DNA from: Nematopogon swammerdamellus
Lineage: Eukaryota; Arthropoda; Insecta; Lepidoptera; Adelidae
Assembly: GCA_946902875.1 (NCBI GenBank)
Contig: OX336349.1
Span: 11,803,891-11,867,890 of the forward strand
Reading direction: 5' to 3'
Length of the DNA: 64,000 bases
In this document: one piece after another, positions 9,990 to 21,230 of the stretch
Layout: each line of letters opens with the position of its first letter
Position numbering within the stretch: the first letter of the stretch is position 1
Made by a program: the position numbers and the translations under genes
Notes under the pieces: model-generated
What the model was told of the DNA's origin: nothing
The model's database searches: none
Seen by the model: only the letters and a program-made list of their open reading frames with translations

Positions 9990-10731
9990 CAGGGTTTCTC
10001 AAACTTATGATGTCACGTACCCCTAGTAGAGTTTCAAAACGACTGCGAACCCCTGCCCTAACGCAACTCCTGCCCCAAGGAAAGGAAAATAAGAAAAACA
10101 AACTTTAGCTTATAAGGTTTTTTAATTTAATAAAAAGGGTTTTTAAACATTGATACATTGATTGACGAAAGTAATTAATGTGATGGGTGGGCTTGTTTCT
10201 TGTCGCAAATTGAGTCGATTTTAGGTGAAATTTTGGACAATTTTAATCTCAATTCTGACTCCACATCAAGTCGATTTCTATATTTCGTTTTTAGCATTAC
10301 CAGGTGTGAAAACCCACTCTCACAAAGGTATGTGGTGGCGAAGGGTAAAAGGAAATTCACGGCTTTGCGGGAGAGCTCGGAATATTCTTCCTGTCTAGCT
10401 GCCCAAAAATCAATTAAATACATCTTTTTGAAATTAGCTTGAAGAGTTTCATCTGCGGACATTTCTAGTAATGACTCCTGTTGCTTAATACTCAAACTAG
10501 CATTTTATGCTCTCGGTTGTGACCGCTAATAGGTTTCGAATCCAGCTGTTAGCATTATCAATATCTGCCGCGTGCGCGCCACCGTGCGTGGTGCATGTGT
10601 TTGCCAGCCGTCCAGCCGCCATTACGTAAATGTAGTCGCGAACCCCCTACCATCAACTAAAATAAAGTGTTTTTGATTAAAAAAAAGATTTTTCGTTAAT
10701 TTTGTGGGCGCCTCGAACAACCACGATTGTA
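9990..10731 (-). mobile_element. hAT-superfamily transposon remnant
   Basis: The left end reads CAGGGTTTCTCAAACTTATG, a typical hAT terminal repeat, with the possible 8 bp target copy CTCTAAAA before it (9982-9989). A transposase C-terminal fragment lies inside on the minus strand. The other terminus is not visible, and a SINE begins at 10732. Confidence 0.65.
10175..10495 (-). pseudogene. hAT transposase C-terminal dimerisation domain fragment
   Basis: The last 106 residues include LLPFATTYLCESGFSHLVML, followed by KTKYRNRLDVES.LRLKLSKI.P and a terminal QAHPSH. This is the hAT dimerisation domain as found in ZBED/SCAND3-like proteins. An in-frame stop lies a few codons upstream, so the DNA-binding BED finger and catalytic core are missing. 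It may derive from a domesticated-type relative, but the terminal repeat at 9990 argues for an ordinary transposon copy. Confidence 0.8.
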
Positions 10732-10960
10732 TTTTTTTTTTTTTTATGGAAACTGACACGGTTGGCCACATCACCTACAACATCCGTGATGTCAACCCAT
10801 AACACCGGGTGAACTTGGTGCCACGTCAGCCTTCCCTTCGGTCGTGCCGGCTACACTGAACTGGACGGAAAACACGAACTATTTATATAGCCGTTTCGAC
10901 CGACCTTTCATTCAGTGCGGTGGTACCAACCCGGGCGGGTTAAACCCTTCCACCTAGTAA
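10732..10960 (-). mobile_element. SINE-5S, 3' part only
   Basis: The plus-strand view starts with a T-run (10732-10745) then ATGGAAACTGACACGGTTGG, the standard end of the family. It continues to the shared body (CGGTGGTACCAACCC, CCACCTAGTAA). The 5S/tRNA-like head is absent, and a perfect hairpin starts right at the break. Confidence 0.75.
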
Positions 10961-10961
10961 T

Positions 10962-10996
10962 ATCTCAAGCAACAAATTGTATTTGTTGCTTGAGAT
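10962..10996. repeat. Perfect 16 bp hairpin with 3 nt loop
   Basis: ATCTCAAGCAACAAAT, loop TGT, then the exact complement ATTTGTTGCTTGAGAT. It abuts the broken end of the SINE. Confidence 0.85.
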
Positions 10997-11239
10997 CATT
11001 TCAGTCTTGTATTTTATTTTAGGAGCATTTTTTCGGGCACCTGCGGCGCCGAGAGTATTTTCGTATTCCTACAATATGTATAAAAATATTTTATTGTCTC
11101 GTGTGTACTCTGTAATTAAACCCCTAATTATAAGAACTTCACATATTCTTTATATACTTCAAACGAGAAAACTGGGCTGACATACGTATTGCAGGTCGAT
11201 AGGAGGAACACCAACACCTACAACGCCTTCCTATGGGCA

Positions 11240-11342
11240 CTTCCAAATGCACCTAGTTCACCGCGGTGTGATGGGCTGACCTGACACCACGGGTGTAGCC
11301 AATAGGTGATGCAGTCAACCATGTCAGGTTACATAAAAAGGT
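11240..11342 (+). mobile_element. SINE-5S, degenerate 3' end
   Basis: GCACCTAGTTCACC, GTGATGGGCTGACC, then CAACCATGTCAGGTTACATA and an A-run match the tail module of the family with several changes. Confidence 0.55.
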
Positions 11343-11494
11343 AAACTTGTAGTCAATGTCGAATGTAACTATAGGTATGTAACGAATGTATTTAATTTTG
11401 TATGTTAAATGTGTAAGTATATTATTATTTTTTATGTTTTAACTCTTCTTCTTAATTTCACACTACCCATCTACCTTACTCACAATACCAGGAA

Positions 11495-11581
11495 CGCCGA
11501 ACGACTGGTAGATAATGCCTCTAGGCTTTAAGTCCGTCTTTTGTCACTCTGTGTAATAAATAAAGTATATTTCATTTCATG
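11495..11581 (+). mobile_element. LINE 3' UTR end
   Basis: GACTGGTAGATAATGCCT.. TTTAAGTCCGTCTTTTG.. TGTGTAATAAATAAAG is a known type of lepidopteran LINE 3' end with a polyadenylation-like AATAAA. No coding part precedes it. Confidence 0.45.
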
Positions 11582-13061
11582 TACTTATACCTAATACATA
11601 TTGATTAAATGTTGGGGGAGAAAGTATCGGGGTTTTCTTGGTGAATGCAACCTTCTCCTATCAATCCTTTCCAATCCTTTGTCCTACAAATGCCTACATC
11701 ACATAACTACACACCTACATAACAAGCAATGTATACGCCACCTGTCTGCCTATAATTCAGACAAAACGTTCGTTGCAACTTCGCCGAGAATCTCATGGAA
11801 AATTATAGAAAAACATTCGTGATTAGAACTAAGCATTTAGAACATTTAGCGAGTTGATCGCAGAGAAATCGTTTGCAGAGCGATTCCCAATCATTTAACC
11901 TCAATTTAGAGGCAATCATTGTGTTGCAGTTGAGCGTCGCGCGTCAAGTCAAGCTGGCGCATGGCGTGGCAGCGAGTGTGGCGGCCGGCTGGGCAGTTTA
12001 ACGCGAATTAGCCATCAATCTCCAGGATTTTTAGACGCCCAAGCTGGGAACATTTCGATAATGCACGTAAAGAATTGAACATGTACCTATGTACATTATT
12101 TAAAAAGTCAAAGTGTACCTAAATAAGTAGATTAGCACAAATATACCTAAACAGTCGTCGCGACCACCAACAATGAGCCGCACAGAAGGCCAATCAACTA
12201 GCCTTCGTGTAGGTAAATCCTGACGGCGCGGAGTTAGGTAGGATAAGGGTATGATTAGGATTTTGGATTGGGTATTGAATTGATTCGAAAGGCTGAGACT
12301 TCATGGTATTTGATCAATATGCATAATATAATATACAAGATATGGTGATATGAAACTTTATAATTTCATAAACTTGAAACGTGATTGAGAAGGGCATCAG
12401 AAGGGCAGATCGGGCATGTACAGATGCACATGTAACAGATGAACATTATGAGAGTGGAAGAGAAGGCGGAGGCGCGTCAGGATCGTGGCGCGTTGAGATC
12501 CGTTGTCTCTGCCTACCCCACTGGGAAGCAGGCGTGACGTTATGTGTGCATGTATGAATTCCTCTTCATAAATTCTTTAAAGGAAATCCAAACGATAGCC
12601 GCAAAATATAGCACACACATTCTACACTTGGATATTCAGACGAGTGCTCCTCCAAAAACAAAGCTATTTCACAAAATGATTTTCCCAGTGAGGTCTGTAG
12701 GTAGAAAAATAAAAAAAATAAGGCACGAATGCGAATTTAAATGTGAGCCAAAATGATATATTTTAATTATGCAATTTCCACATTAGCCTAGAGGAGATTC
12801 CACGAGAAGGATTTGAAAGGCTCGCGTGTCGGTTGACATGTTAAGAAATCGCCAATTTAGTAAATTAGATACCTAGGTAGGTGCATTTTGGAGGCGGATC
12901 AATTTGCGCACCCTTCTCGCGCAGCTAGACTAACCTTTCATATCTAATTTACACGTCAATCTGAACAACATAAAAACAAAATAATGAATAGTGCACGCGA
13001 AATGTTTTGAAAAACTAAAATGTTAGGTACCTAGTGTGCGCTACGGCATAAACTAGCATCA
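11582..13061. other. No gene recognised
   Basis: AT-rich DNA with one short dispersed repeat (12475-12560). No ORF here shows a domain or a credible composition. Confidence 0.4.
12475..12560 (+). repeat. Rep-H dispersed repeat
   Basis: GAGATCCGTTGTCTCTGCCT, then CACTGGGAAGCAGGCGTGAC and GTTATGTGTGCATGTATG. The same sequence occurs at 60826-60895 (plus) and 55577-55660 (minus). It probably is a LINE or non-autonomous 3' end, since it ends in a TATG-type microsatellite. Confidence 0.6.
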
Positions 13062-13889
13062 TCTATACATATAATAAAATCGTAGAGGTAAGAAAGTCTG
13101 TACATTGAATGTATTCGGAAAAAAACTAACCAGGGTGGCTTAAAATGAGATACTGAACATGTTAGAACAGTTTTTAAAATTTTTGTTTGTTTGTTTGTTT
13201 GTTTGTCTGTACGCGCATCACGCAAAAACCACTGAACGGAATTAGACGAAACTTTGTATAGTGGCAGTTTATATGCCGGGTTAACATAATACGTAAAAAA
13301 AAATAACAAAAATAAAAAAAAATTTACAATTATAAACATTATTGCGCGTTTAAAATCACGTAGTCCAAAGTACATAATTATATCTTGAGAACTGGCAGCA
13401 AATACAATTTGAATAAAATATTCATTCGAAATTTAAAAATAAGTAGATACAACGAAAATGACAGTTCTTCTTTTTTATAACTTGAACACAATAGTCTATA
13501 TATATCTATTCTTTCTATACATATCATAAAATCGTAAATGCAAAAATGTCTATTTGTACGCGCATCTCGCAAAAACCACTGAACGGAATTTGACGAAACT
13601 TTTTATAGTGACAGTGTATATCCCGGATGAACATAATAATTAAAAAATATAATAAAAATCACGTAATCCAAAGTAAAGGTAAAAAACTATTTTAAATGTC
13701 ATGTTGACAACGGAGAACTGTCATCTCGACGTGAGCTGGCCGGTGACAAATTATTGTTTGATAGGATAAATAAAAATAATAATTGAAAGTCGAAGTTATG
13801 TCGCTGTCATTGGTGCAATAAAATTTATATATCTGTTGCCCGCGGCTTCGCTCGCGTGAAATTCGTATTTAAAAAAAGAAAGTAAGTAA

Positions 13890-14275
13890 CTAAAGGCGGA
13901 TCTGCGCTCACGTAAACGATATTCTTTCTCGATGAAAGTAACTAAGGGCGAGGCGGAAGGCGGAGCTGAGTTCAGGAAGAAGAAAAAAATTCTTGAAGAA
14001 AGTAAGTAACTAAGGGCGAGGCCGAAGGCCGAGCTCTATTCTGGAAGACCATAAACCTTCTCGAAGAAAGTAAGTAACTATGGGCGAGGCCGCAGGCCGA
14101 GCTGCGTTCAGGAAGAAGCTAAACCATCTTGAAGAAAGTAAGTAACTAAGGCGAGGCCGAAGGCCGAGCTACGTTCTGACAAATGATAAACCATCTCGAA
14201 GAAAGCAAGTAACTAAGGGCGAGGCCGAAGGCCGAGCTGCGTTCAGGAAGAAGCTAAACCATCTCGAATAAAGTT
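13890..14275 (+). repeat. Left ~67 bp minisatellite inside Helitron copy 1 (five main units)
   Basis: The unit contains GAAAGTAAGTAACTAAGGGC, then GAGGCCGAAGGCCGAGCT and a variable AGGAAGAAGCTAAACC part. Five units with the GCGAGGC core are seen, against seven in the inverted copy (45860-46400). That accounts for the 135 bp length difference between the two elements. Confidence 0.8.
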
Positions 14276-14325
14276 AATTAATATTAAGATTGGGTTAATT
14301 TAATTTAAATTTTATTATAAAGTCC

Positions 14326-14782
14326 ACGCTTCTAACGGCAAATATACCGTGCATCCTAGAACCTCACGGTTATTCCCGGCTGGATGCCAAGAGGCCCGAT
14401 GCTATCACCTTAGTGCCATGGACTAAGGGTAGTTCTTTGATGTGGGACGCCACTTTTGTTCTCACATTGGCTCCAAGTCACGTTAGGACATCATCAAGAG
14501 CGGCTGGCGCGGCCAAGGCTGGGGCGGAGAGCCTCAAGCGCAGCAAATATAGAAATATAATTCAAGATTTCGAAGTTGTTGCGTTTGCGGTTGAAACCCT
14601 CGGTCCGTGGAGCAGTGAAGCCAAAAGAGCCAAAGAGCTGGTTGACGCAACTGGTGTCCCGCCATCAAGGGCTTATGTACTTCATTCAAAGGGTAAGCCT
14701 TGCCATCCAGCGGGGTAATGCCGCAAGTGCTCTAAGAACATTTGAAAATGCCCGTTTTGATAGTTATTTTAATGTTTGTTAG
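14326..14782 (+). pseudogene. Captured coding fragment (LINE-polyprotein-type C-terminal domain)
   Basis: From 14323/14326 an open frame gives ILEPHGYSRLDAKRPDAITL, then PWTKGSSLMWDATFVLTLAP, then FAVETLGPWS. After a frameshift near 14670 the second frame gives FIQRVSLAIQRGNAAS and ends at a stop at 14782. This matches, from memory, a domain often seen at the C-terminus of LINE-like reverse transcriptase proteins in many invertebrates (RPDG..L.PW, DATCVDTLAPSH, VETLGPWG, QRLS.AIQRGNAAS). A pyrimidine/AG sequence just before 14323 looks like a splice acceptor and AATAAA follows at 14830, so the Helitron may have captured a terminal exon. It is probably non-functional because of the frameshift. 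Confidence 0.65.
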
Positions 14783-14884
14783 GTAAGGTTAATTCTTTAG
14801 TTATTAATATTACTTTTTTATTTTTATGAAATAAATAGATTGAGTAAACGATATTATATTCTATGGAAGAAAGGAAGTCTTTAA

Positions 14885-15180
14885 GGGCGAGGCCCGAAGG
14901 CGGAATAGGGTTTTTGGTTTACCTGAACGCAGCTCGGCCTTCGGTCTCGCACTTAGTTCCTTCCTTTCTTCCAGAAGGTTCATCGTATTCCTGAACGCAG
15001 CGCGGCCTTCGGCCTCGCCCTTACTTACTTCCTTTATTTGAGAAAGCTTTATCGTTTACCTGAAAGCAGCTCGGCCTTCGGCCTCGCCCTTAGTTAGCTA
15101 CTTTCTTTAAGAAGGTTTATCGATTACCTGAACGCAGCTCGGCCTTCGGCCTCGCCCTTAGTTACTTGCATTCTTCTTTG
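14885..15180 (+). repeat. Right ~67 bp minisatellite inside Helitron copy 1 (inverted units)
   Basis: The units carry AACGCAGCTCGGCCTTCGGC, then CTCGCCCTTAGTTACTT, the reverse complement of the left array core. About four units are present. Confidence 0.75.
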
Positions 15181-15221
15181 AAATACGAATTTCACGCGAG
15201 CGGAGCCGCGGGCTCAGCTAG

Positions 15222-16309
15222 TATACAATATAACCTTATGTGATTCCAGTGACATCGTAAATGCCTCTTATATCTGCTGAGATTGCAATGTTATTGCAAG
15301 CTATCTATATGTTCTAATGTGACTAATGTATGTACAATGCAATGCAAGTAAATGTAGGTATATAGGTATTGAGGATTGCTCCAGTTACAAGCTCTAAAGT
15401 TGTGTCGTAAACCAGACCTCTCACCGCTCGTTTCAATCTTGACCGCAAATTGAAGACGATAAAGTCGACATTTAAATATATTTGATTTTAGTTGGCAACT
15501 TAAAGTTAAACTCAGGTGAAATTCAGATTTCAAAAATTATTATGAGATGTGATGCCTCGTAACTGAATTTCAGGGAATTAGGTAGATATATCGTTTTCGA
15601 CCACAAATCTGTGTTTTCGAGCGAAATAATTTCTCCGACTGCAATAATTTCTGACTTACTGCTGAAAGAATAACGTAAACACAACGACAACGCAACAACA
15701 GAGACAGGTGCCAATGTCAAACAAAAATATTACGAAAGGTATAGGGCGTAAAATCACAATCATTGGGGTACTAAGAGAGCCCCGAAGAGGGCGATTTTAC
15801 GCCTGAAACTGGAAAACTTTTGTTCTAGGTAAGTATTACTTTTTCTTTCAAGATTTTTTTATTTCACTTTTTCCATATAAACTGCCCAAGCAATTTAAAA
15901 CTTTCACATAAAAAAAAAGTTACAAGCCCCAAACATTTTTATGATTCACATATCTACAGAGTACCACTCAAAATTTAACACTGTGTATAATTTTATTTTC
16001 TTGACTTGTTTTTGTGTTATTATAAGTGTGTAGATAGATTGATAGGCGGTCGATGTTATATTCTGTGTACTCTGTGTAGAGTGGAGATGAGTGAGGTCTA
16101 GCTGTGTGTAGAAGGTCTCGCTTTAGAAGCTATAAGCTCTAAGGATGTTTACCGTGGCCTAATAATCGTAAATCATTAGCACCGCTAGCCCCACATGCAC
16201 ACCGCGACACCTCGCCTGATGACATCTGTCGGTCTGACACACTTACTGCACAATACACCCTTCTATTGACTTATGGGGTGCGGCATTTTGATTTATAATG
16301 ACATTATTG
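15222..16309. other. No gene recognised
   Basis: AT-rich DNA. A weak inverted pair lies at about 15743-15810 (GGGCGTAAAATC / GATTTTACGCC). The open frames at 15291-15720 have no recognisable features. Confidence 0.4.
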
Positions 16310-16372
16310 CGAAAACCTCTTCGGGCTTCGAACCATGTAAACTTCGAGCCTTACCACTAGGCCAGCAGCGCT
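16310..16372 (-). mobile_element. tRNA-like SINE head remnant
   Basis: The minus strand shows TGGCCTAGTGGTAAGGC (A box-like) and about 15-20 nt later GGTTCGAAGCC (B box-like). The gap is too short for a functional tRNA and there is no matching acceptor stem, so a SINE head or decayed tRNA copy is more likely. Confidence 0.4.
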
Positions 16373-16439
16373 TTCCATTATTTATTTTTCAAATATACAG
16401 TCAAAAATTCTTTAGCCACGCGCGTATACGTCCTTTTTT

Positions 16440-16640
16440 TAACATTTTTTTTTTCATAAGGAATTTAGCAAGATGTCTGTGCCCAGCAGTCCACTGGACA
16501 ATCAGACACATCCAGGTATAGCACTCCTCGCGAAACCACGCTCAGTGCGGTGCCATACCAGCGACAAGGCGGACGAGAAGGTGTTCGTTGATTTTATTGA
16601 CGCGCTTTTTGAAGGCTCCTAGGTTATAAAATATAGGAGG
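16440..16640 (-). pseudogene. LINE ORF C-terminal end with 3' UTR
   Basis: Read on the minus strand, LGAFKKRVNKINEHLL.. VAGMAPH and a stop are followed by AGCGTGGTTTCGCGAGGAG. The same ending and 3' UTR motif occur at 56200-56260 and, UTR only, at 20455-20545. It is a short 5'-truncated fragment. Confidence 0.6.
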
Positions 16641-16646
16641 TAAGGA

Positions 16647-16980
16647 CCGTGTGGGGCCGGTACTTTAAAAGAATAGCCCCCCTGCATCTCTCCCCATGCA
16701 TGTCGTAAAAGGCGACGAAGGGATAAGGATAAGATGCCGTGCTAAAGGGCGACAGGTTCGCCACCTCTCACCTTGGCACGGTACTTCCACCGAGTCATGC
16801 AGCAGGTGGGTCTTCGTGCCTTACTGGCTGCTTGATCGATTTAATCTTGTTTGAATACTTTGCGGAACGTGGTGGTCGGTGTTGTGCTGTAATTTACCAG
16901 AGTTCTTGCAGCACAACACCGATTACTCTGCTTATCCCGATTGTCGGGATTCAGCGTGTGTGATATGCATGTATGTAGGG
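16647..16980 (+). repeat. Rep-B dispersed repeat, full copy
   Basis: The head GGACCGTGTGGGGCCGGTAC, AGAATAGCCCCCCTGCATC and CATGTCGTAAAAGGCGAC is followed by GACAGGTTCGCCACCTCTCA. A hairpin comes next (GGTGTTGTGCTG .. CAGCACAACACC, about 16880-16922), then CCCGATTGTCGGGATTCAGC and a TATG-rich end. Other copies lie at 34155-34392, 30240-30700 and 53310-53612. The head alone fronts two SINE-5S copies. No ORF was found, and its class is unknown. Confidence 0.7.
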
Positions 16981-17404
16981 AACACACTCACCGGAGCACT
17001 ATTACATATTTTCGCCGCACGCCAAAGGAACGATTTCGAGAAACGACGGGTTCTGAGAGGGTATCACCGTACGTCATATGGATGTTCCAGCCATATTCCG
17101 TGAGTGTGGCGGATATGAATAGGGGAAGGACGGATCAGGGAAGCTATGTCCTTAAATCAGAGCAACGGCCATGGTACATAACATCTATAAAAAAAATAGG
17201 CTAAGGGAAACAATGGTTCGCCTGCATCGCAATGACTTCTTGAATGAATTCCTAGCAATTTCTATCTAAGGTTTTTCACGTAACGCCTAGACTCGCGCAG
17301 CCCGAGGTTTCCACTTTCAATTAGGAAAATCCCGCGCTGCTTTGGTGCGGGAAAATATATTGAGGGAACACCTTTCGTTGCAATAATCCTGCTATGTTCG
17401 TATG
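16981..17404. other. No gene recognised
   Basis: Non-repetitive DNA of mixed composition. The open frame at 16941-17204 overlaps Rep-B and shows no domain. Confidence 0.4.
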
Positions 17405-17520
17405 TCATTTGGTTAACTGGAAGAAATCAATAAGTAAGTGCGCCATTGTGCACTCCTTGTTTCTTTTTATGTATTGATTTACTTTCAATTCCATGCAATA
17501 AAGAGTTTTTCTATTCTCTT
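17405..17520 (+). mobile_element. LINE 3' UTR end
   Basis: AACTGGAAGAAAT .. AATAAGTAAGTGCGCC .. TGCAATAAAGAGTTTTT ends in a TCT-rich tail. A similar 3' end lies at 35575-35736. Confidence 0.5.
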
Positions 17521-17639
17521 CTACACTTCCGAACCAAATATATAGGATATATGTATACATATGTATATATAAAAAGAGAAAATAAAATTTATAAGTAGTC
17601 AGTGAGTTTCGGATACCATGTAATTATAATTTATTTATT

Positions 17640-17752
17640 TGTGTCATTTAGATGCAGGTTTCACCAATGCCATCTGACTCCGGAAGTCTGTTGGGATATC
17701 CCGACGTATCACAATATCCTTAATGCGAGCAGAGCCGCGGGCGCAGCTAGTA
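17640..17752 (+). mobile_element. Helitron-like 3' end
   Basis: It ends GCGAGCAGAGCCGCGGGCGC then AGCTAG, with CTAG followed by T at about 17748-17752. The 5' extent is not clear. Confidence 0.6.
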
Positions 17753-20454
17753 GCTACTAAGAATTGTATTATAAAGATATTGGGTACACATATCTAATTT
17801 GTTCCCCACGTGAAAACGTCGTTGAATACGTGCGAGCAGACAGGTAGGTATCGACTGCAGGCTGTGTGTGGGTGTGCACTGTGCTTCGGCTAAATGAAAG
17901 AGTTCCAGTTGTCGCGGGAGCGGGACGGCACGAGTGCGTGCGACAGAGACAACGCCATACGAAGCCCGTGGGAAATGCACAGTAGTGGTCAGATCGAAGC
18001 CTCGCGCGCGCTGCCCCGTGCACGTATTATTGTACCGGATGGGGCGCGTGGAGCACGGCCTTAAACCATGAAAAAGCTCGTTGAAAAACACACCTTGAAT
18101 GTAAAGAACGAGAATATAGATTTGAATGCAAAGCTGGTTTTACATAACGTTGCTGAAACTAAAAAAGAAATGTTTTAGGTAGTTAGTGGAGGAGAATAAT
18201 GCACAATTTTTTTTAGCGGATCGATTGAGGCGGTTTCTGCGGTGAATGCGTCTGGCGCGCGCGCGCGCAGGTGTGCGTGTATGCAAATGTGTATTGTTTA
18301 CGTTACTAGTAGTAAACAAGAGATTTACATAAGTTGTGCGCGGTTTCAGCGCATGCGCGGGTCATGTGTGGGATGTGGGTTTGGGATACGGCAGTCTGAA
18401 TCAGAGTCCACTGGTAGTACTGGGAGCATGTGATTTAGGTCATGATAAAGCGACATATTAAGGGGAAAATTCATAATTTATATTTAGAAGTTTTTCCTGG
18501 TCTAATTAAACGTACCTACTCGAGTATATATTAAATAAACTTATCAATTTTACATCTGGAGAAACGGTTATAATTCTAGTGATTTTTTTTAATTTGTTCA
18601 GGCATGTGATAGGTATTAGGAATGGGGTTTATTGCAGTACTTAGTCACAAAATATGAACCTCTACCTACAGGCTGATGATCATACTTTCTGAAAGAAAAT
18701 TTTAATTTGAACTTATTTGAAATAATTTTGTGCAAATAAATACCTTTTTTGCGAGTACCTATATGATGATTAAATTGCTGAAGAAATATTTTGTCCAAAT
18801 TTGCATAGGTGGATAAACAAAATGACTCAATAATAACAATACTGTTTTCTTTTATTTTATCTGTATTCATTTTGTATATATTTTTTAAATTGTACAAAAT
18901 TAATATAAATATGTACTTAAAATAAAATAAGAAAACGTGACAATAAAGCCACAATAATATAAAATAACAGTTGTGTGCGAGTCGCCCGCCCAACAACAAT
19001 AGCATAATTCGCGTGACAGCCCACGCCGACACCACCACCGACTTCTTTGACCAGACATCAAAGGAAAAATAAAAACAATCTCACACACACACACACACAC
19101 GCCCCGACGCGAAGACGCGACGCGCATACGCACCGCCACCATCCGGAATATTTTCGATCGAGGGATACACAGTACACACATCTTAATGAAGGAGGCCTCA
19201 CAGGTTGACGATCGATTTGGGATTTAGGGATGCGACTAACAATGAGGTCTATTAAGCGTTGAATTGCCGACATTACCTAAGTACAAACGGCTCTAAAAGT
19301 ACTTGTAGCCTTAAACATTTCGCAGATATGCCGGATTATATAATATGTGAAAATCGGATGTAAATGTAGTCATTCTCGAGTTATTTATAAGCAAACATTC
19401 AAACAAAATACATGCAATGTATGTATGCTCGTGTTCAACTCGAGAACGCCTCAACCTATTAACGCGAGCGTTTCGTCTATGAAATTCTGAATGACGTCAA
19501 CATTCTTGGATTGAACAGGACGGTCGAAAGTGAACGTAGTTTGAGAAACTTTCGGCGATTTACTCAAAAAATACTCAACGATTTGCATGCGGTTTCTACA
19601 AATGTCGTTAGTAATATTTGTCATTATTTTTTATACTTTCTATCATCACGCCAATGCTCACAGAGGCCGAGTAGGACGGTCGAAATTCGGAAGGGGAAAC
19701 CGAACCCAGATTCATTTTAGTTTACATTTTGATTTGCTCTACTTAAACACTTATTTCATTACAGGTCATAAGGAATGGCTACAAATACGATTCTCGAAGA
19801 AGGCATTTTTGTACTTAGTTATATTTAGTTACACATTTAGTTTTGCATAAATAGACAAGATAATATCCATCCTGTATTGAAATTACATCATTGGATTATT
19901 TTCATATCTAAACATATTCCATCGCCTCACTCTACATCAGCGAAATTAAATTATATGTATTGTAAGTTTGTAAGAGTACACCCATTCCACTACGAGATCC
20001 CGAAAGGGCAAAGTGCACGCTTGACGAGCCCTTTCTCAGGCGCCGCCGCCGCGCCGCCGCGTCCACGATGAATGATTCCGTGGATAATTATGTAGAAGGC
20101 CTGTTGGTTGACCGCTCGTCTATTTTTCGATGTCCGATAATGAAAAGTTAGAAGCTGAATTAAGTACAAGTTTTTCAATTATTTTATATAAATTATATTT
20201 ATTAATTGCACATGTAGAACAAAACAGGTACAATACAATTTTGCATATAAAGCGGTTCAACATTTTTGCCCTTTTCAACAAATGCTTAGCTTCAAGGTCT
20301 GTGCAATCAAGAAAAAGTATGAATTAAACTTAACTGAAAATATTAAGTAACTCGCACGTATGAAGTAGGTATTTGCTGCAATGTCAGTTTTCTTTCACCA
20401 ACTGCTACGAATACAAATCAATTCAAAGCTAAAACGGCAAATTTAATAACAATT
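17753..20454. other. No gene recognised; microsatellites only
   Basis: A CG-dinucleotide run lies at 18255-18268 and a CA run at 19082-19101. A 140-codon frame on the minus strand (18616-19038) is AT-rich, hydrophobic and without domain features, so it is not called. One 8 bp TGACGTCA palindrome sits at 19492. Confidence 0.4.
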
Positions 20455-20545
20455 GCAAGTGGTGGTTTCGCGAGGAGAGGTGATTTTTACTCTTTCTACT
20501 GCACCGTTGGTATCTCGAAAGAGTAATCCATGTTGTTTTACATTA
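20455..20545 (+). mobile_element. LINE 3' UTR fragment
   Basis: GTGGTTTCGCGAGGAGAGGT, then CTGCACCGTTGGTATCTCG, matches the 3' UTR that follows the LINE ORF end at 56223-56330. Confidence 0.6.
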
Positions 20546-21126
20546 AAACAAATTAATATTAGTAAGTGCGAAGCAGAAATATTCAAAATATAATAGCGAT
20601 GAAAGTATTAGAAAACATCATCTATGAAGTACGTTCAGACATGAATGAAACCTCTAATCACCATCATCAACTGAAGTCCATCTGCTTAAAACACGGTTGT
20701 TCCCAAACTTACAAGATTACTATCTTCATAACTACCTCCGTGGGTTTCTAACTACTTCGGTTGCTGCGATGAGATGCGGCGGCTCGGCCTGCAGCCTCGC
20801 CGCCGGGCGGCGTGGGAGGAACGGTGACTAAGCTTCTTGTAAAAAAATCTCTGGGAAATCGCCGCGTTACGCCTATTCACATGGTGGGAGCCGCCCAAAC
20901 GTTTGACGCCCGAGGGCGGGCGAGCGACGCGTACTGCTCCAGTTAACCTGTGTGCTTAGTGATGCAAGTGATTTAACTGTTGTTCGAACTCTAAGGCTGT
21001 TTATATCGCTCTCTATTTTAAAATAGTATGCTTTATTTAGCTAGATACTTTACTAAAGTGTTCTACAGTGTAGGATAGCAGATAAAATTGTTACAGACAT
21101 TCCGCACAAGCCGAAATGGTAAAAAT
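20546..21126. other. No gene; GC-rich patch
   Basis: A GC-rich patch occurs at about 20768-20820. No coding evidence was found. Confidence 0.4.
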
Positions 21127-21230
21127 TTTTTTATAGAAACTGATACGGTCATCATACGGACATCACCTACAACATCAGCGATGTCATAACACCTTGATGA
21201 ACTAGGTACCATGTCAGTGATTTCCTTATG
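21127..21230 (-). mobile_element. SINE-5S 3' end, degenerate
   Basis: A T-run is followed by ATAGAAACTGATACGGTC, CATCACCTACAACATCAGCG and GATGAACTAGGTACCATGTC, the tail module of the family with substitutions. Confidence 0.6.

Larger units (their letters stand above)
13062..15221 (+). mobile_element. Helitron-like element, copy 1 (2160 bp)
   Basis: It starts TCTATACATATAATAAAAT after an A and ends CTAG before a T, the Helitron pattern (5' TC, 3' CTRR, insertion between A and T). A hairpin (GAGCC-GCG-GGCTC, 15203-15215) lies two bases before CTAG. The interior holds a second Helitron 5'-like start (about 13513), an inverted Helitron 3'-like end (about 13838-13870), two oppositely oriented minisatellite arrays and, between them, a captured coding fragment. 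There is no Rep or helicase, so it is non-autonomous. A near-identical copy with different flanks lies inverted at 44909-47203. Confidence 0.85.

Noticed and set aside
18616..19038. 140-codon minus-strand open frame
   Set aside because: AT-rich, hydrophobic, low-complexity reading with no domain, no start context and no repeat partner.
19492..19499. TGACGTCA cAMP-response-type site
   Set aside because: A single 8-mer without gene or cluster context is expected by chance in 64 kb at this level.
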